From JANWHQ01 sp963775275 (GTDB lineage: Bacteria; Pseudomonadota; Alphaproteobacteria; Caulobacterales; Caulobacteraceae), in assembly GCA_963775275.1 (NCBI GenBank), contig CAVZII010000005.1, forward strand, positions 1 through 64,000: DNA of 64,000 nucleotides, written 5' to 3'. A program made the position numbers and the translations under genes. Below the pieces are notes generated by a model. The model was not told where the DNA came from. It made no database searches and saw only the letters and a list, made by a program, of their open reading frames with translations. Positions 8,421 to 16,440 of this stretch are shown here, in pieces (the stretch's first letter is position 1; every line of letters starts with the position of its first letter).

Positions 8421-10150
8421 CCCGCAACCGGCGCCGAGGGGGGACCGTCCCGGCCCGCGAGCGCCTGTCGCGCCGCCTCGACCGCGTCGTCGACGCTGTA
8501 ACTGCTGCGCGACAGGAGCCCCCGGGCGCCGGCGGCGACCAGCAGGTCGCGCACGTGGTCGTGCACCCGCGCGAGCTGCAGCAGGACGCCCCTGGCGGCC
8601 ACCGCCTGGTCGAACTCGACGAGGGCGTCGAGGGCCGTGCTGTCGAGCTCGAAGCTCTCCTCGAGGCTGAGGACCACGGCCTCGACGCCCGGCTCGGCGC
8701 GAAACCGTTCGACGATCAAGGCGAAGATCCGCTCGGCGTTGGCGAAGAACAGCGGCTCGGCCGGGCGCCAGATGGCGATGTCCGGCGGGCTGGACGCATC
8801 CGGATGGCGAGCCGCGTCGACATAGTCGTGGCTTTGGCCCAGGCGGCCGAGCCGGTGCAGGTCGGGGCTGGCCAAGCGCTGGATCAGGACCACGATCGAC
8901 AGGGCGATGGAGACCAGCATGCCATCGAGGACGCCGAACAGCAGCACCGCCAGGGCGGCGGCGAGGGCGACGAAGCGGTCGCGCCTCAACCGCCACAGGC
9001 GGACCAGCGGCGCCGGGTCCAGGGAGTGGGTCAGGGCGACGATCACCACGGCCGCGAGCACGGCGCGCGGCAGCTCGGCGACCAGGGGCTTGGCGAAGAG
9101 CACCAGCGCGGCGAGTCCCAGCGCGGCGATCACGGCAGTGGCGCGGCTGGCGGCGCCGGCGGCCTCTGCGGCCGACCCGGCCGAGAAGCCCGCGCCCACG
9201 GGCATGCCCTGGACCAGGGCGCTGGCCAGGTTGGCCGTCCCGAGGGCGGCCAGCTCGCGCCGGGCCTGGACGACGTCGCCATGGCGCAGGGCCAGGGCGC
9301 GGATTGTCCCCCAAGATTCCGCCAGGAGGATGAGCACGAGGGCCGGCGCAAGCTGGGCGATCCTGGAGTAGTCCGCGAAGGTCAGGCCTGGCCCGGCCGG
9401 GACCGCGAGGCGCAGCTCGATCGGACCGACGACCGCCACGCCCGCCTGGGGCAGGTCGAACAGAGCCGAGGCGGCGACGCCCGCGGCTAGGACCAGGAAG
9501 GCGCCGGGCGCCCAGGATAGCCGGCGCAAGGCCAGGAGGGCGGCGATGGCGGCGAGACCCACCGCGAGGGTCGGTCCGCTCCAGCGAGGCGCGGACCGGG
9601 CCAGCTCGAGGATCAGCGCGCCCAGGTTCGGCGCCTGGATGGACGCGCCCACGAGCGCGGGCGCCTGGCGAAGGATGATGGTGATCGCCAGGCCGAAGGC
9701 GAAGCCGCGCAGGACCGGCCGGGCGACGAAGGCGGTGACCGCGCCCAGGCGCGCCGCCGCCGCGAACAGGAAGAGGCCGCCGATGGCCGCGACGATCGCC
9801 GTCACGAGCGCGGCCTGCGCCGCCGCGCCGCCGGGCATGGCCGCCAGGGTCGCGGCGAGGATGGCCGCCGAGGAGGAGGTGGTGGTGACGATGGCGAAGC
9901 GGCTTTTGCCGATCGCGGCGTAGGCGACGGCGCCGACGACGGCCGCGAGGATGGCCCGCTGGGGCGCAAGTCCGGCGATGCCGGCATAGGCCACCGCCTC
10001 GGGCAGCATCAGTCCGGCGACCGACAGCCCGGCGATGACGTCGCGCCTGAAGGACCGTCCGATCGCGCGTCTCCCCAGAGGGCGCCCGTCGACCCGGGCG
10101 GCGAGGACCGGACTCTCGCGGCGCCGGGTCGCGATGTCCAGTCCGCGCAC
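8408..10150 (-). CDS. SulP-family anion transporter with STAS domain
   Basis: A 580-residue inner-membrane transporter of the SulP (SLC26) family, which move sulfate, bicarbonate or carboxylates. The N-terminal domain has 10 or more hydrophobic segments and the family segment AGLMLPEAVAYAGIAGL near residue 55. The last about 120 residues form a STAS domain with the strand VEAVVLSLEESFELDSTALDAL. The frame is open far upstream through antisense of the chorismate mutase genes; I chose the GTG at 10150 because family similarity begins soon after it. No strong ribosome site is visible there, so the start is uncertain by some codons. It is divergent from the aromatic operon, with 75 bp between them. 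The substrate cannot be told from sequence. Confidence 0.88.
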   Translation of the reverse strand: MRGLDIATRRRESPVLAARVDGRPLGRRAIGRSFRRDVIAGLSVAGLMLPEAVAYAGIAGLAPQRAILAAVVGAVAYAAIGKSRFAIVTTTSSSAAILAATLAAMPGGAAAQAALVTAIVAAIGGLFLFAAAARLGAVTAFVARPVLRGFAFGLAITIILRQAPALVGASIQAPNLGALILELARSAPRWSGPTLAVGLAAIAALLALRRLSWAPGAFLVLAAGVAASALFDLPQAGVAVVGPIELRLAVPAGPGLTFADYSRIAQLAPALVLILLAESWGTIRALALRHGDVVQARRELAALGTANLASALVQGMPVGAGFSAGSAAEAAGAASRATAVIAALGLAALVLFAKPLVAELPRAVLAAVVIVALTHSLDPAPLVRLWRLRRDRFVALAAALAVLLFGVLDGMLVSIALSIVVLIQRLASPDLHRLGRLGQSHDYVDAARHPDASSPPDIAIWRPAEPLFFANAERIFALIVERFRAEPGVEAVVLSLEESFELDSTALDALVEFDQAVAARGVLLQLARVHDHVRDLLVAAGARGLLSRSSYSVDDAVEAARQALAGRDGPPSAPVAGQSR

Positions 10151-10225
10151 CGGACATGAGGTTGCGCGTCGCGGTCCAATGACTATGGTCGCGCGCCTTC
10201 GCCTGAACACCATCCCGGGGGATCC

Positions 10226-11017
10226 ATGGACGATGCGCGTCCATCGCTGGCGGCCGTTCGCGCGCGCATCGACGAGGTCGACGCCGAGCTCCTGGCGCTG
10301 ATCGACGAGCGGGCGAGCCTGGCCGAGGCGGTGGCCGCCGCCAAGGCGGCCGCGGGCGGACCGCCGAGCTTCGGCCTGAGGCCCGCGCGCGAGGCGCAGG
10401 TGCTGCGCGCGCTCCTGGCCAGGCCGCGCAAGGCCGCGACCGCCTCGATGATCGTGCGCATCTGGCGCGAGCTGATGGCCGAGAGCCTGGCTCTGCAGGG
10501 CCCGTTCAAGCTGACCGTGTGGGGCGGCAAGGCCGCCGCGCGCACGGTGGAGCTGGCGCGCCTGAGGTTCGGGGCGGCGCCGTCGCTGGACGAGGCGTCC
10601 GGGCCGGAAGAGGCGCTGGCCGCCGCCCGCCGGCTCGGCGGCGTGGGAGTCCTGACCCTGTCCGAGACCGTCCCCTGGTGGGCCAAGCTGCTGGCCGAGC
10701 CCAGGCTCAGGGTGTTCTCCGCCCTGCCCTGCCTCAAGGCCTGGGGACCGATGGCGGCCCTGGCGGTGGCCGAGGCGCCGATCGAGCCATCGGGCTCGGA
10801 CGACACCTACTGGGTGAGCGATGCGCCGGGACCGGCCAAGGCGACGATCGACGCCCTGGCCAAGGACGGCGTGGCCGCGTGCCTCGTTCAGGCGGCCGGA
10901 GGCGTCAAGCTCTACAAGCTGGCGGGCTTCTACCAGCCCGACGACCAGCGCCTGATGCGCGCGCCGGGACGGCTGTCGGGCGTGATCGGGGCTGCGCCCC
11001 TGCCGCTCGACGTGTAA
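10226..11017 (+). CDS. Chorismate mutase (AroQ type) with C-terminal extension
   Basis: 263 residues. The first 90 form an AroQ-type helical chorismate mutase domain: ARIDEVDAELLALIDERASLA with the conserved Arg and Asp, then a second helix with RPAREAQVLR and the third helix through MIVRIWRELM. It rearranges chorismate to prephenate. The remaining 170 residues (WGGKAAARTVELARLRFG onward) are not a standard dehydratase or dehydrogenase; they may be regulatory. The start ATG at 10226 follows a G-rich ribosome site (CCGGGGG). It is first in a three-gene operon, 12 bp before hisC, and prephenate is the substrate of the third gene product, which supports the assignment. Confidence 0.88.
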   Translation: MDDARPSLAAVRARIDEVDAELLALIDERASLAEAVAAAKAAAGGPPSFGLRPAREAQVLRALLARPRKAATASMIVRIWRELMAESLALQGPFKLTVWGGKAAARTVELARLRFGAAPSLDEASGPEEALAAARRLGGVGVLTLSETVPWWAKLLAEPRLRVFSALPCLKAWGPMAALAVAEAPIEPSGSDDTYWVSDAPGPAKATIDALAKDGVAACLVQAAGGVKLYKLAGFYQPDDQRLMRAPGRLSGVIGAAPLPLDV

Positions 11018-11029
11018 GGACCGGGCGCG

Positions 11030-12175
11030 ATGACCGAGGCCGCCAAGATCACGCCCGAGCGCGCCAGCCGCCCGCAAGGCGGCCCTCCCCGCCCCGAGCC
11101 CAAGCCCGGGATCCTCGACATCACGGCCTACACCCCGGGCAAGGCCCGGGCCGAGGGCGTCGCCCATCCGATCAAGCTGTCGTCCAACGAGAACATCCTG
11201 GGCTCGAGCCCGATGGCCAAGGCCGCGTTCCTGGCCGCCGCCGAAACCCTGAACCTCTATCCCGATAGCCGCGCCGACGGCCTGCGCGCGGCCGTGGCGG
11301 CCCACTTCGGCCTGGAGCCCGAGCGGCTGGTGTTCGGGGACGGCACCGACGAGGTGCTGCACCTCCTGAACCAGGTGTTCCTGGAGCCCGGCGACAACAT
11401 CGTCATGGGTCAATACGGCTTCTCGGCCTATTCGATCGGCGCGCGCGCCTGCCAGGGCGAGGTGCGAGAGGCGCCCGAGCCCGGCTATCGGCTTTGCGTC
11501 GACGAGATCCTGAAGCGCGTGGACGAGCGGACTCGCCTGGTGTTCATCACCCAGCCGGGCAACCCGACCGGCTCGTTCCTGACCGGAGACGAGCTCCGCG
11601 CGCTGCACCAGGGCCTGCCCGGGGACGTGGCGCTGGTGATCGACGGGGCCTATGCCGAGTTCGCCACCGACGGCGCCTTCGACGGCGGGTTCGAGCTGGC
11701 GCGCGGCGCGCAGAACGTAATCGTCACCCGCACTTTCTCGAAGATCTATGGCCTGGCGGCGCTGAGGGTCGGCTGGGCCTATTGCCCGGCGCACATCGCC
11801 GACGCTGTCGACCGCATCCGCGCGCCGTTCAACACCTCGACCTGCGCCCAGGAGGCCGCCATTGCAGCGTTGAAGGACGAGGACTTCCGCCGCCGCTCGG
11901 TCGAGCACGTGGCGCGCTGGCGGGACTGGCTGACCCAGCAGCTCGGAGGCCTGGGTCTGGAGGTGGTCCCCTCGCAGGCCAACTTCGTGCTGGCGGGCTT
12001 TCCCCAGACCTGCCGCCGGACCGCGGCCGAGGCCGAAGCGTTCCTCGCCGCGCGCGGCCTGATCGTCCGCGGCGTGGCCAACTATGGCCTGCCGGCGCAC
12101 CTTCGGATCACCGTGGGGCTGGAAGAGCACAACCGGGCGCTGATCGACGCGCTCGCCGAGCTGCTAGGCCGCTGA
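11030..12175 (+). CDS. hisC: Histidinol-phosphate/aromatic aminotransferase
   Basis: A 381-residue class II PLP aminotransferase of the HisC group. The PLP lysine is K238 in TRTFSKIYGLAALRVGW, preceded by the NPTG segment QPGNPTGSF and the YAEF strand, and followed by the C-terminal arginine in LRITVGL. HisC proteins transaminate histidinol phosphate and many also act on aromatic keto acids. Its place between chorismate mutase and prephenate dehydrogenase argues for transfer to phenylpyruvate, hydroxyphenylpyruvate or prephenate here. It starts 12 bp after the mutase and ends 4 bp before tyrA, so the three genes are very likely cotranscribed. Confidence 0.92.
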   Translation: MTEAAKITPERASRPQGGPPRPEPKPGILDITAYTPGKARAEGVAHPIKLSSNENILGSSPMAKAAFLAAAETLNLYPDSRADGLRAAVAAHFGLEPERLVFGDGTDEVLHLLNQVFLEPGDNIVMGQYGFSAYSIGARACQGEVREAPEPGYRLCVDEILKRVDERTRLVFITQPGNPTGSFLTGDELRALHQGLPGDVALVIDGAYAEFATDGAFDGGFELARGAQNVIVTRTFSKIYGLAALRVGWAYCPAHIADAVDRIRAPFNTSTCAQEAAIAALKDEDFRRRSVEHVARWRDWLTQQLGGLGLEVVPSQANFVLAGFPQTCRRTAAEAEAFLAARGLIVRGVANYGLPAHLRITVGLEEHNRALIDALAELLGR

Positions 12176-12179
12176 GCCC

Positions 12180-13109
12180 ATGGCCGAGGCGATCTACGAC
12201 AAGCTGGCGGTGATCGGCTGCGGGCTGATCGGCTCGTCCATCGTCCGGGCCGCGCGCGCGCATGGCGTGGCCGCCGCCATCAGCGTGTTCGATGCGAGCC
12301 CTGAGGTCCGCGCGCGGGTGCGTGAGCTGGGCATCGCCGACGAGGTCGCGGAGGACGCCGCAGGAGCGGCGAGGGATGCGGACCTGGTGATCCTGGCGGC
12401 CCCGCCGGGCGCTTTGGCGGACGCAGCCAAGGCGTGCGCGCCCGCCCTGAAGGCCGGCGCGACCCTGACCGACGTGGGCTCGGTCAAGGGCGCCATCGCC
12501 GAAGCCCTTGCGCGGGCCGCGCCGGAGGGCGTGTTCGTCGTGCCCGGACACCCGATCGCGGGAACCGAGTTCTCGGGACCCGACGCCGGCTTCGCCGAGC
12601 TGTTCCACGGCCGCTGGACCATCCTGACCCCTCGCCCGTCCAAGGACGAGGCCTATGCGGCGGCCGTCGAGCGGCTGACGCGGTTCTGGGAGGCGCTGGG
12701 CGCCCGTGTCGAGACGATGGACGAGACCCACCACGACCTGGTGCTGGCCGTCACTTCGCACCTGCCGCACCTGATCGCCTACAACATCGTGGGCACGGCC
12801 GCCGACCTGGAGGAGGTCACCCAGGCGGAGGTGATGAAGTACTCCGCCGGCGGCTTTCGCGACTTCACGCGGATCGCCGCCTCGGACCCCGTGATGTGGC
12901 GCGACGTCTTCATGCTGAACCGCGATGCGGTGCTGGAGATCCTGGGGCGCTTCACCGAGGACCTGCAGATGCTGTCCAGGGCCATCCGCTGGGGCGAGGC
13001 CGACAAGCTGCAGGAGCTGTTCACCCGCACCCGCCAGATCCGCCGCGGCGTCATCGCCGCCGGCCAGGAAAACGCCGAGCCCAACTTCGGCCGCGACCGT
13101 AACCGCTAG
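12180..13109 (+). CDS. tyrA: Prephenate/arogenate dehydrogenase
   Basis: A 309-residue NAD(P)-dependent dehydrogenase that oxidatively decarboxylates prephenate or arogenate on the way to tyrosine. The dinucleotide motif is GCGLIGSS at about residues 14-21; the catalytic histidine lies in VVPGHPIAGTEFSG, and the all-helical C-terminal domain includes LVLAVTSHLPHLIAYN. There is no ACT or chorismate mutase domain, so this is the monofunctional type. It begins 4 bp after hisC and its TAG stop lies at the foot of a strong hairpin (13109-13158), probably the operon terminator. Confidence 0.92.
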   Translation: MAEAIYDKLAVIGCGLIGSSIVRAARAHGVAAAISVFDASPEVRARVRELGIADEVAEDAAGAARDADLVILAAPPGALADAAKACAPALKAGATLTDVGSVKGAIAEALARAAPEGVFVVPGHPIAGTEFSGPDAGFAELFHGRWTILTPRPSKDEAYAAAVERLTRFWEALGARVETMDETHHDLVLAVTSHLPHLIAYNIVGTAADLEEVTQAEVMKYSAGGFRDFTRIAASDPVMWRDVFMLNRDAVLEILGRFTEDLQMLSRAIRWGEADKLQELFTRTRQIRRGVIAAGQENAEPNFGRDRNR

Positions 13110-13158
13110 TGCATCGTGACAGACGGATGATTCTTCATCCGTCTGTGGTTCGATGCAC
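13109..13158 (+). terminator. Hairpin at the end of the aromatic operon
   Basis: Two stacked stems. The outer arms are GTGCATCG (13109-13116) and CGATGCAC (13151-13158). The inner arms are CAGACGGATGA (13120-13130) and TCATCCGTCTG (13135-13145), with a 4-base loop TTCT. The outer stem begins inside the tyrA stop codon. There is no T-run, so it is either a U-poor terminator or an intergenic palindromic element. Confidence 0.6.
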
Positions 13159-13174
13159 CAAATCAAAGACTTGT

Positions 13175-13222
13175 GCTGCGAGGCTCAAATGAACGGTGGG
13201 CCATTCGTTTGAGCCTCGCAGC
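13175..13222 (+). repeat. Second long inverted repeat before the methyltransferase gene
   Basis: Arms GCTGCGAGGCTCAAA (13175-13189) and TTTGAGCCTCGCAGC (13208-13222) pair perfectly over 15 bp around an 18-base centre, and the pairing can continue a few bases with one mismatch. It lies only 17 bp past the first hairpin and 37 bp before the methyltransferase start, so it could act on the mRNA leader or form part of a palindromic repeat family. Confidence 0.6.
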
Positions 13223-13258
13223 GCTAGGACAAGGCCAAACAAGGCCGGGAGGACGCCG

Positions 13259-14134
13259 ATGACCGATGAACACCAAGGCCAGCCGCCGCCCCAGGGCGAG
13301 CAGTGGGCGGGACCGATGGGCGAGCGCTGGCTGGCGCACCTGGACCGGTTCGAGGCCATGCTGCAGGACATCGGCGAGGCGGTGATCGCCAAGGCGGCGT
13401 TCAAGCCCGGGGAACGGGTCCTGGACGTGGGCTGCGGCGGGGGCTGGACGTGCCGCCAGATCGCCGGGCGCGTCGGTCCGTCGGGCTCGGTCACGGGCCT
13501 GGACGTCTCGCCCGCGCTGGTCGAGGAGGCGGGCGCGCGAGCCCGGAAGGCCGGCGCGGCCAGCGTGCGCTTCATCGCCGGCGATGCGGCCGAGACGGAA
13601 GTCCCCGACGCCGGATTCGACCGGCTGTTCTCGCGCTTCGGGATCATGTTCTTCGCCGACCCGCGCGCGGCGTTCACGCACCTGCACGGACTGATGAGAC
13701 CCGGCGGGGGCCTGATCTTCGCCTGCTGGGGCCCGCCCGAGGAAAACCCCTGGATGCGGGACCTGATGGGGGTGACGCGCAAGTACGCGCCCCAGCCGGC
13801 GCCCGGCGCGCCGCCGCCCGATCCGCGCGCGCCCGGGCCTCTGGCCTTCGCCGACCCGGACTATGTGCGCGAGGTGCTGGAGGCCGGCGGATTCAAGCAG
13901 GTCCAGGCGGAACCCTGGCGCGGCGACCAGTACATCGGCGGCCGGGGAACGACGCCGGAAGGGGCCGCGGCGTTCATGTGCGAGGCGCTGGGGCTGAACG
14001 ACCTGCTGGCCGAGCAGCCCGCGGAGGCGCGCGCCCAGGCGATCGAAGAGGTCACGGCGATGTTCGCCAAGGGGCATGGTCCCGAAGGCGTCCGCATGGG
14101 CGCCATGGCCTGGTTCGTGACGGCGACAGCCTGA
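13259..14134 (+). CDS. Class I SAM-dependent methyltransferase
   Basis: 291 residues with a Rossmann methyltransferase fold. Motif I LDVGCGGGWT sits near residue 58, the acidic end of strand 2 follows in TGLDVS, the GDAAE segment binds the adenine, and the motif IV/post-IV region reads FDRLFSRFGIMFF. It belongs to the broad UbiE/COQ5-like group; the substrate is not predictable. The start at 13259 is fixed by a GGGAGG ribosome site 6 bp upstream; the open frame before it runs through the hairpin region. It stands alone between the aromatic operon and the retropepsin-TPR gene. Confidence 0.85.
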   Translation: MTDEHQGQPPPQGEQWAGPMGERWLAHLDRFEAMLQDIGEAVIAKAAFKPGERVLDVGCGGGWTCRQIAGRVGPSGSVTGLDVSPALVEEAGARARKAGAASVRFIAGDAAETEVPDAGFDRLFSRFGIMFFADPRAAFTHLHGLMRPGGGLIFACWGPPEENPWMRDLMGVTRKYAPQPAPGAPPPDPRAPGPLAFADPDYVREVLEAGGFKQVQAEPWRGDQYIGGRGTTPEGAAAFMCEALGLNDLLAEQPAEARAQAIEEVTAMFAKGHGPEGVRMGAMAWFVTATA

Positions 14135-14239
14135 TCCCGGCGAGCAAATGATGTGAGCTCAGCTCACACCATGGCGCTCGATCGCCCGGCGGCCGAAGCC
14201 GTGGCGCGTTCGGTCCGCTGCGGCTATCGTTCCGCGACC

Positions 14240-15991
14240 ATGGGGGGAAGGGTCGTCGTCTTCGTGCTCACCGTCCTCGGCCTGGCCGCGCTGGCCGAGC
14301 CGGCGGCGGCCAGCTGCGTGCTGCAGAAGATGGCCGAGTTGCCAGTGACGATGGAGGGCCTGACGCCGACGGTCCCGGCCAAGGTCAATGGCGTGGACGC
14401 CACGCTGATCGCCGACAGCGGCGCCTTCTTCAGCCTGATCACCCCAGAGGGCGCGGCAAAGTTCAAGATGCGCGTCGGGTCCGCGCCAAGCTGGCTGGGG
14501 GTGCGCGGCGCCAACGGCTCGGTCGCGGTGAGGGTCGGAAGCGCGGACGATTTCCAGGTGCTGGGCGCCCAGCTGCATCACGTGGACTTCCTCATCGGAG
14601 CGCCGCAGTTCGGCGGCAAGGCCGACGGCCTGCTGGGCCAGAACCTCCTGGGCGTGGCCGACGCCGAGTACGACCTGGCCAACGGCGTGATCCGCCTGTT
14701 CAACACGAAGGACTGCGGCCATCAGGCCCTCGCCTACTGGAGCCAGGGCCAACCCTACTCGGTGATCGACATCCGCCGGACCACGCCGTCCGAGCCGCAC
14801 ATCCGCGGGACGGCCAGCGTGAACGGCGTGAAGATCGGCGTGTTGTTCGACACGGGCGCCCCGACCTCGATGCTGACCCTGAAGGCGGCCTCGCGCGCCG
14901 GCGTGGAGACCTCGGACGCGGGGGTGACCAGCGCCGGCGTCACCGGCGGCATCGGGCGGCGCCTGATCGACAGCTGGTCGGCGCCGTTCAAGAGCTTCCA
15001 GGTCGGCGACGAGCAGATTCGGAACACGCGCCTCAGGATCGGCGCCATCGAGTTGCCGGACGCCGACATGGTGCTGGGCGCGGACTTCTTCCTGTCGCAC
15101 CGGATCTATGTGGCCAAGAGCCAGCGCAAGCTCTACCTCACCTACAACGGCGGGGCGGTGTTCCGACTTGGCAGCGTCCCGGCAAGCGCGCCGCAGGTCG
15201 CCCCGACCCCATCGGCGAGCGCGGATGCGCCGACCGACGCCGGCGGCTTCGCGCGCCGCGGCGCCGCGTTCGCGGCGCGCCGCGATTTCGCCCACGCCAT
15301 CGCCGACTTCACCCGCGCGATCGAGCTCGAGCCGAAGGTCGCCAAGCACTATGTGGACCGCGCCCGCGCGCGGAACGAGGCCGGCCAGACCGAACTCGCC
15401 GCAAAGGACCTGGACGAAGCGATCAAGCTCAAGCCGGACGATGTGGGGACGCTCCTGGCCCGCGGCGTGGTGCGGCTGAAGGTCAGGGACCTGCCGGGCG
15501 CCAAGTCGGATTTCGACGCCGCACTGCGCCTGGACCCGACCCAGACCTTCCTCGTCACCGGGATCTACACCGAGGACGACATGTTCGAGCCGGCGATCGC
15601 GGCGCTCGACGCCTGGATCGCGGCCCATCCCAAGGACGAGACCCTGGCGTCGGCGCTGAACAACCGGTGCTGGGCGCTCGCCATGTGGAACCACGACCTC
15701 GACAAGGCGCTGGCGGACTGCAATGCGGCGATCAAGCTGCGGCCGAAGAACGCCGGCTACCTCGACAGCCGCGGCATGGTCCATCTGCGCCGGGGCGAGT
15801 TCGACGCCTCGATCGCCGACTACGACGCTGCGCTGAAGCTCGAGCCCAAGGAACCCTGGTCGCTTTACGGGCGGGGCCTGGCCGAGTTGAGGAAAGGTCA
15901 GATCGCCAGGGGCGAAGACGACCTCAAGGCCTCCGCGGCGATCGACCCAGACCTGGCCGAGCACGCCAAGCGGCTGGAGCTGGCCCCGTAA
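14240..15991 (+). CDS. Secreted retropepsin-like aspartic protease with TPR repeats
   Basis: 583 residues from the ATG at 14240, which begins a clear signal peptide (hydrophobic core VVVFVLTVLGLAALA, cleavage near AAA-SC at about 25). Two retropepsin-type domains follow: D59-S60-G61 in LIADSGAFFSL and D204-T205-G206 in VLFDTGAPTSML, each with its own glycine-rich flap-like strand. From about residue 335 to the end there are four to five tetratricopeptide repeats. The combination suggests a periplasmic peptidase or an inactive fold used for binding. The first site is DSG instead of DTG, a variant tolerated in pepsin-like families. A GTG at 14153 is in frame but would hide the signal peptide. 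No operon partner; the next gene is convergent. Confidence 0.8.
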   Translation: MGGRVVVFVLTVLGLAALAEPAAASCVLQKMAELPVTMEGLTPTVPAKVNGVDATLIADSGAFFSLITPEGAAKFKMRVGSAPSWLGVRGANGSVAVRVGSADDFQVLGAQLHHVDFLIGAPQFGGKADGLLGQNLLGVADAEYDLANGVIRLFNTKDCGHQALAYWSQGQPYSVIDIRRTTPSEPHIRGTASVNGVKIGVLFDTGAPTSMLTLKAASRAGVETSDAGVTSAGVTGGIGRRLIDSWSAPFKSFQVGDEQIRNTRLRIGAIELPDADMVLGADFFLSHRIYVAKSQRKLYLTYNGGAVFRLGSVPASAPQVAPTPSASADAPTDAGGFARRGAAFAARRDFAHAIADFTRAIELEPKVAKHYVDRARARNEAGQTELAAKDLDEAIKLKPDDVGTLLARGVVRLKVRDLPGAKSDFDAALRLDPTQTFLVTGIYTEDDMFEPAIAALDAWIAAHPKDETLASALNNRCWALAMWNHDLDKALADCNAAIKLRPKNAGYLDSRGMVHLRRGEFDASIADYDAALKLEPKEPWSLYGRGLAELRKGQIARGEDDLKASAAIDPDLAEHAKRLELAP

Positions 15992-15997
15992 GGCGTT

Positions 15998-16306
15998 TCA
16001 CGCGCTCGCGAGCGCCGCGCGGACGATCTCTGGCGCCCTGTCGATCACCATCAGATAGGCGGAAAGCACGCTGTCGGCCTGGGCCCGTCCCCGCTCGAGC
16101 GCGCGCAGACGCTCCAGATCGATGCGGTAGGCGGAGGCGAACGCCTCCTGGCTGAGGCCGGTGTGCCAGCGCACGCGATGGATGAAGGCGTGAGACGCCA
16201 CCGCGTCCCAGGTCTTTGCCTCTTCGGCCCAGCCGCCGTCCGTGGCGACGTCGTGCACCCGCGAGGCGGGCATGAAGGATCGAGTTTCGATCATCGGATC
16301 GGCCAT
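15998..16306 (-). CDS. Small helix-turn-helix regulator
   Basis: 102 residues. The central part RVRWHTGLSQEAFASAYRID with LERLRALERGRAQ is an XRE-like helix-turn-helix of the kind found in small DNA-binding regulators and antitoxins; it then ends in a helix with LSAYLMVIDRAPEIV. The start at 16306 is set by the ribosome site GGGAGGAG, 7 bases upstream. No toxin-like partner is adjacent: it is convergent with the retropepsin gene, and the next gene on the same strand is the helicase 134 bp upstream. A dyad at 16347-16369 sits in its promoter region and may be its own operator. Confidence 0.75.
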   Translation of the reverse strand: MADPMIETRSFMPASRVHDVATDGGWAEEAKTWDAVASHAFIHRVRWHTGLSQEAFASAYRIDLERLRALERGRAQADSVLSAYLMVIDRAPEIVRAALASA

Positions 16307-16346
16307 GTACGCGCTCCTCCCATGGAACAGGCCCACCCCTCTTACT

Positions 16347-16369
16347 CACGAATCTAGCACGGCTTCGTG
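16347..16369. promoter_or_regulatory. Dyad upstream of the HTH gene, possible operator
   Basis: CACGAA (16347-16352) and TTCGTG (16364-16369) form a perfect inverted repeat with an 11-base spacer, 41 bp upstream of the HTH start. Position and symmetry suit autoregulation; there is no direct evidence of binding. Confidence 0.35.
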
Positions 16370-16440
16370 ACGGCGATCTGGTCACAATCGGGCGATCAAT
16401 GCAGAAACCGGCGGGTCTGTTTCAGCCCTGACCAGAACGC

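Noticed and set aside
7077..10244. A 1055-codon open frame on the minus strand
   Set aside because: It is Arg/Pro/Ala-rich without family motifs and overlaps the GT17 and SulP genes in another frame; long shadow frames are common at 70% G+C.
10151..12130. Upstream extension of the SulP frame antisense to the chorismate mutase and hisC genes
   Set aside because: The sequence is low-complexity and antisense to conserved genes; SulP similarity starts only near 10150.
15998..16440. A toxin-antitoxin pair around the HTH gene
   Set aside because: No small toxin-like frame lies beside the HTH gene; its neighbours are a convergent protease-like gene and a helicase.
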